A DNA stretch of 64,000 bases from JABWCE01 sp964617955 (GTDB taxonomy: Bacteria > Bacteroidota > Bacteroidia > NS11-12g > UBA9320), in the NCBI GenBank assembly GCA_964617955.1, contig CAZTXB010000005.1, positions 1-64,000 on the forward strand, given 5' to 3'. Below are positions 60,238 to 64,000 of this stretch, piece after piece. The position numbers were made by a program, and so were the translations under genes. Every line of letters starts with the position of its first letter. Position 1 is the stretch's first letter. The notes beneath the pieces were generated by a model. The model was not told the DNA's origin. It saw only the letters and a program-made list of their open reading frames with translations, and did not search any database.

Positions 60238-61692
60238 ATGAAACCTGAATTCATCTTGCTGCTTATCGGAATGTATTTTTTATTGCTGGTAGGCATTTCA
60301 TGGTATACCTCTAAAAATGCCAACTCTCAATCGTATTTTATTGGAAATAAAAAATCAATTTGGTGGTTGGTGGCTCTTGGTATGGTGAGTGACAGCCTGA
60401 GCGGTGTTACTTTTATCTCCGTACCCGGCAACGTGTTTGGAGATAAATTCAGTTACATGCAGGTGGTGTTCGGTTATGTGATAGGCAATTTCATAACGGC
60501 TTATGTGCTCATGCCTTTGTACTATAAATTAAATCTCACCTCTATTTACAGTTACTTAGGGCAAAGATTTGGAAGCACCACTCAAAAAACAGGATCCTTT
60601 TATTTTTTATTAAGCCGAACGCTGGGGGCTGCAGCGAGATTATATCTGTCGGCAGGGGTATTACAAACTTATTTGTTCGAGCCCTTCCATATTCCCTTTC
60701 CTATTTCTGCGCTCTTTATTATTCTGTTAATTTTGATTTACACCTATCGCGGGGGTATTAAATCGCTGGTATGGACCGATGCACTCCAATCCTTTTTTTT
60801 ACTGGGGGCCCTTGGTCTAACTTTATTTAATTTATACCATTATATTCAATGGGACACGGCCTGGCAAATTGTCAAAGAGAATAATTTTGACCGCGTATTT
60901 GTATGGGACTGGTTGCCCAAGAACAATTTTTTTAAGATGATTATAGGTGGAACTTTGGTAGCGGTTACCATGACCGGTATGGATCAAAACATGATGCAAA
61001 AAAACCTGAGCTGCCGAAATCTCGGTGAAGCGCGCAAAAACATACTCTCCTACAACAGCAGTTTAATTTTTATTAATTTTTTCTTTTTAAGTCTAGGGGT
61101 TTTGCTTTATGTGTTTGCAATACAACAAAATATAAACCTGCCTTTGAATCCAGATGGCAAGGTCATAACCGACAAGGTTTTCCCCCTTATGGCTTTTAAT
61201 CACTTAGGACAAATTGCAGGACTGATTTTTATTGTGGGATTAACTGCGGCCACTTTTTCAAGTGCCGACTCCGTGCTTACCACACTCACCACCAGTTTTT
61301 GTATCGATTTTTTGAAATTTAACCCTGACGACATCGAAACCCGTAAGAATAAAAAAATCAGACAATTGACACATGTTTTATTTGCGGTGGCAATTCTGCT
61401 CAGTATGCTCCTCATTCGCGAACTCAACAACGATGCCATTATTAATACCATTTTAACCATAGCGGGATACACCTATGGACCGCTTCTCGGCCTCTTCTCT
61501 TTCGGCATTTTTACCAAAATAAAAATTAATCAAAAAGGGGTGGTTCAGGTGTGTTTGATTGCCCCGATCTTAACCTACTTTATAGACTTATACCTTCCTT
61601 CACTTACGGGAGGTTTTCAACTTGGATTTTTAAACCTGGCCGTGAATGGAATATTAACCTTCGTAGGCCTTTGGGTGATTCGGAAGGGATGA
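60238..61692 (+). CDS. Sodium:solute symporter (SSS family)
   Basis: 484-aa integral membrane protein with about 13 helices. The SSS signature is spread over SWYTSKNANSQSYFIGNKKSIWWLVALGMVSDSLSG, RTLGAAARLYLSAGVLQ, GGIKSLVWTDALQSFFLLGALG, MTGMDQNMMQKNLSC and GLTAATFSSADSVLTTLTTS. The substrate is not readable by eye. It converges on the NagZ/beta-lactamase gene with only 20 bp between stops; a role in uptake of cell-wall sugars is possible from that proximity but not shown. The start is supported by the adjacent promoter variant. Confidence 0.9.
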   Translation: MKPEFILLLIGMYFLLLVGISWYTSKNANSQSYFIGNKKSIWWLVALGMVSDSLSGVTFISVPGNVFGDKFSYMQVVFGYVIGNFITAYVLMPLYYKLNLTSIYSYLGQRFGSTTQKTGSFYFLLSRTLGAAARLYLSAGVLQTYLFEPFHIPFPISALFIILLILIYTYRGGIKSLVWTDALQSFFLLGALGLTLFNLYHYIQWDTAWQIVKENNFDRVFVWDWLPKNNFFKMIIGGTLVAVTMTGMDQNMMQKNLSCRNLGEARKNILSYNSSLIFINFFFLSLGVLLYVFAIQQNINLPLNPDGKVITDKVFPLMAFNHLGQIAGLIFIVGLTAATFSSADSVLTTLTTSFCIDFLKFNPDDIETRKNKKIRQLTHVLFAVAILLSMLLIRELNNDAIINTILTIAGYTYGPLLGLFSFGIFTKIKINQKGVVQVCLIAPILTYFIDLYLPSLTGGFQLGFLNLAVNGILTFVGLWVIRKG

Positions 61693-61712
61693 TGAGGGTG
61701 GAGGGTTGGGAG

Positions 61713-64000
61713 TTAATGCTTGATGGCATCATAAATAACGTCCATGATGTCGGTGCGGACGTTTTTGGTAATAAGGGTGCGGTTTTCGGCTGTGGGGTTT
61801 ACTCTGTTCGACAAAAACACATACACCAGCTCATAATCAGGGTCAACCCAGATACAAGTACCTGTGAAGCCCGTATGCCCAAACGCGTTGTTTGAGGCAT
61901 AATGAGAAGCCGGACTCGATTTTCCCGCTATATTTTCAGGTTTGTCGAAGCCTAAGCCACGTCGGCTACTTACCGATTGCCTGCTTGTGAATTCAACGAC
62001 GGTGCTTTGTTTAAAATACCTTTTGCCGTTATAAAACCCGTAATTCAACAACATTTGGCCTATTTCGGCTAACTCATAAGCATTGCTAAATAATCCTGCA
62101 TGACCTGAGACTCCGCCCAATAACGCTGCCGACGGATCATGGACATAGCCCTGCAAAACCCCTTTCCTGAAATCGGGATCTTTTTCCGTGGGAACGATCT
62201 CTTTTTTTGGAAACTTTTGTAATGGGTTAAAAGTTAGAATGTCTAAACCCATGGGTTCATAAAAGGTTTCATTCATATACTTTTCAAAACTTTTTTCTGT
62301 GATCCGCTCTATCATCATCCGCAACATAATCATGCCTAAATCGCTGTATACATAAGAACCTTTGGGGGTCATGGGTGAGGCAGCAATTTGTTTGAGCATG
62401 CGTTCCTGATAGTTTTTATTGACATACAAACCCTTGTTTATTTCATAACAAAAGTCCTCTGTTTTTTTATCGGATAGCACACTGTCTCGCAAGGCATCAT
62501 TGTTCTTAAAGCTGTTGTAAAAAGGGATAAAATCTTTTAAACCTGCTTCGTGAACCATCACCTGACGTATGGTAATGTATTGCTTATTGCTCCCAGCCAG
62601 CTCGGGTAGATAGCTCGACAAGGTGTCGTCGAGGTTAATTTTACGGTTCTCTGTAAGCTTCATAATAGCCAAGGTTGTGGAGGCTATTTTGGTAATAGAA
62701 GCCAAATCGTAAAGGTCATCGTTTTCTACTTCTCTCTTCTTGTCGTAAGAATGATGTCCGTATGATTTTTCAAAAATAACCTTGCCCTTTTCTGCGACCA
62801 AAACCTGACATCCCGGCGTGGCTTTTAAATCGATGGCTTTTTTTACCATGCTGTCGATTTTTAATAGTTTTTTGTAAGTGGCAGTCACGTAAGTGGCTGG
62901 TTGTAGTATATCCGATTTGGACTGTGCAAGTCCTGAAAAAAGAGGATACTCCTTACCTACCGAAACGCTCAGCTTAGCATCGGTTTTTTGAATACCCCAA
63001 ATCGAATTGGCCGCTGCCTGATAATAGGGTTCATCATCACCAAAGGCATACACCGTGGTTTTTAAATCGGGAAAATTGCGCATGGAGTAGGGATTGCCAA
63101 AACATACCACGGTGATATTGGTGCGGTCTTTGAGTTGAGAAACCAAACTGCACAAGTCTGAGGTGATGCCGTAATTGTCCTTGGGGTATTTGTTGATTTG
63201 GTGAATAGCAACCACCACCATGTCATAAATTTCAAGTTTACCCACCATATTGGTGCAATATTCAACACCAAACGACTTATCCACTGTAAAAATATCGCAG
63301 GCCCCCAATTCCTTCATCCTTCTTTCAAACCCTGTGACACCTGGTCCGCCAAGGGCGATAACGGCCATTTTTTTGTATGGTTTTTTGTAAAGCGGCAAGG
63401 CGTCCTGATCATCTTTGGCAATGCAAATTGAACTGTATATCAGCTTATTGTATAAGAGTAATGCATCGGTATTGTTTAAGTCTTTAACCAGATTGGGATA
63501 GTATTGGAATTCCTGCAACTCGAGATTTACAAAGGCTTTGGCCTGTAAAACTTTTCTCACCTTTGCATCCAGTTCTTCCAATGCAAATCTTCCATCTAAA
63601 ACTGCTGCCTTGATGGTGTCAATCGCTCTTGGAACATTGGCCGGGCAGAGCAAAATGTCGTTGCCTGCCATAAGGGCTTTCAACTCCAATATGCCCTGCG
63701 CAAAATACTTCGCAACTCCTTGCATATCGAGGGCATCGGTAATGGCTAAGCCTTTAAATTTTAATTCTTTTTTTAATAAGCCGTTTATGGCCAGTGGCGA
63801 TAAGGAAATGGCAAGATTTGGAGTGGTATCGATAGCGGGCATGTAAACGTGAGCAGTCATGATGCTCATCACCCCTTTTTCAATAGCGTACTTAAAAGGT
63901 TTTAGCTCCATTGAATCCAGCCTTCTTCTGCTAAATTCGATTACCGGAAGGTCTTTATGCGAATCGGTTTTGGTATCTCCATGACCGGGAAAATGCTTGG
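61713..64000 (-). CDS. NagZ-type glycoside hydrolase 3 fused to a beta-lactamase domain, 5'-truncated by the window edge
   Basis: The 5' end lies beyond 64000: the frame stays open to the edge and begins with KHFPGHGDTKTDSHKD, the GH3 His motif. The GH3 part (to about residue 385 of the visible chain) has the nucleophile segment GLAITDALDMQG and MTAHVYMPAID, then a GH3 C-terminal domain. The rest is a serine beta-lactamase/esterase fold: SITK motif (DLASITKIASTTLAIMKL), Tyr motif YVYSDLG, and HTGFTGTCIWVDPD. Exo-beta-N-acetylglucosaminidase in peptidoglycan turnover is the expected activity. Such fusions of about 1000 aa are known in Bacteroidota. Confidence 0.92.
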   Translation of the reverse strand, partial: KHFPGHGDTKTDSHKDLPVIEFSRRRLDSMELKPFKYAIEKGVMSIMTAHVYMPAIDTTPNLAISLSPLAINGLLKKELKFKGLAITDALDMQGVAKYFAQGILELKALMAGNDILLCPANVPRAIDTIKAAVLDGRFALEELDAKVRKVLQAKAFVNLELQEFQYYPNLVKDLNNTDALLLYNKLIYSSICIAKDDQDALPLYKKPYKKMAVIALGGPGVTGFERRMKELGACDIFTVDKSFGVEYCTNMVGKLEIYDMVVVAIHQINKYPKDNYGITSDLCSLVSQLKDRTNITVVCFGNPYSMRNFPDLKTTVYAFGDDEPYYQAAANSIWGIQKTDAKLSVSVGKEYPLFSGLAQSKSDILQPATYVTATYKKLLKIDSMVKKAIDLKATPGCQVLVAEKGKVIFEKSYGHHSYDKKREVENDDLYDLASITKIASTTLAIMKLTENRKINLDDTLSSYLPELAGSNKQYITIRQVMVHEAGLKDFIPFYNSFKNNDALRDSVLSDKKTEDFCYEINKGLYVNKNYQERMLKQIAASPMTPKGSYVYSDLGMIMLRMMIERITEKSFEKYMNETFYEPMGLDILTFNPLQKFPKKEIVPTEKDPDFRKGVLQGYVHDPSAALLGGVSGHAGLFSNAYELAEIGQMLLNYGFYNGKRYFKQSTVVEFTSRQSVSSRRGLGFDKPENIAGKSSPASHYASNNAFGHTGFTGTCIWVDPDYELVYVFLSNRVNPTAENRTLITKNVRTDIMDVIYDAIKH

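Noticed and set aside
1..64000. CRISPR arrays, prophage, rRNA or plasmid origin
   Set aside because: No regularly spaced repeats with unique spacers, no phage structural genes, no rRNA sequence and no replication gene were seen.

Overview
The window reads as a chromosomal segment of a free-living member of the Bacteroidota (Saprospiria/Chitinophagia-like; exact lineage not resolvable by eye). The evidence is an ExbB-ExbD-ExbD-TonB operon, proteins with C-terminal type IX secretion (T9SS) sorting domains, a PorE-like T9SS protein, DUF1573 and DUF2795 proteins, a bacterial GGGP synthase, a NagZ/beta-lactamase fusion, and promoters of the Bacteroidota TAnnTTTG (-7) type with almost no Shine-Dalgarno sequences.

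Layout. 0.1-4.9 kb: a glycyl-tRNA synthetase gene abutting an unusual one-chain MutA-MutB methylmalonyl-CoA mutase. 4.9-6.4 kb: a secreted coiled-coil protein, a CCTCAA microsatellite and rpsT. 6.6-12.7 kb: a TonB energisation operon that also encodes a PstS-like lipoprotein and a TPR protein. 12.8-21 kb: radC, a secreted WD40 protein coupled to a RidA protein, an enoyl-CoA hydratase, three DUF1573 paralogues, a PLP deaminase, lpxK and an RNA helicase. 21-31 kb: serS, a Kazal-type T9SS cargo protein, a metallohydrolase, an acetyltransferase, then a soluble NAD-linked formate dehydrogenase module (mobA, fdhD, a small FDH-linked protein, fdhB, fdhA). This module sits between two copies of a 235-bp MITE-like element. 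31-41 kb: a universal stress protein, the PorE-like protein with an extra C-terminal barrel, an MFS carrier, a serine hydrolase/WG-repeat pair and a LamG T9SS cargo. 41.1-41.3 kb: a tRNA(CAT) preceded by a broken tRNA copy carrying two palindromic inserts. 41.7-51 kb: a 2414-aa secreted protein paired with a fibronectin-III protein. 51-64 kb: AdoCbl-dependent ribonucleotide reductase, GGGP synthase, lytic transglycosylase, isocitrate dehydrogenase, RmuC, a sodium:solute symporter and the NagZ/beta-lactamase fusion, which runs off the right edge.

How the parts fit. The cell is an aerobic-type heterotroph that depends on B12 (mutase and class II ribonucleotide reductase), can oxidise formate to NADH, and devotes much coding capacity to outer-membrane energisation, T9SS export and large secreted proteins. 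The items most worth a second look are the tRNA relic with palindromic inserts, the MITE family with 6-bp TAnnTA duplications, the giant secreted protein/FN3 pair, the PorE-like protein with an appended barrel, the FDH-linked small protein, the mutase fusion, and promoters placed only 4-5 nt upstream of start codons.
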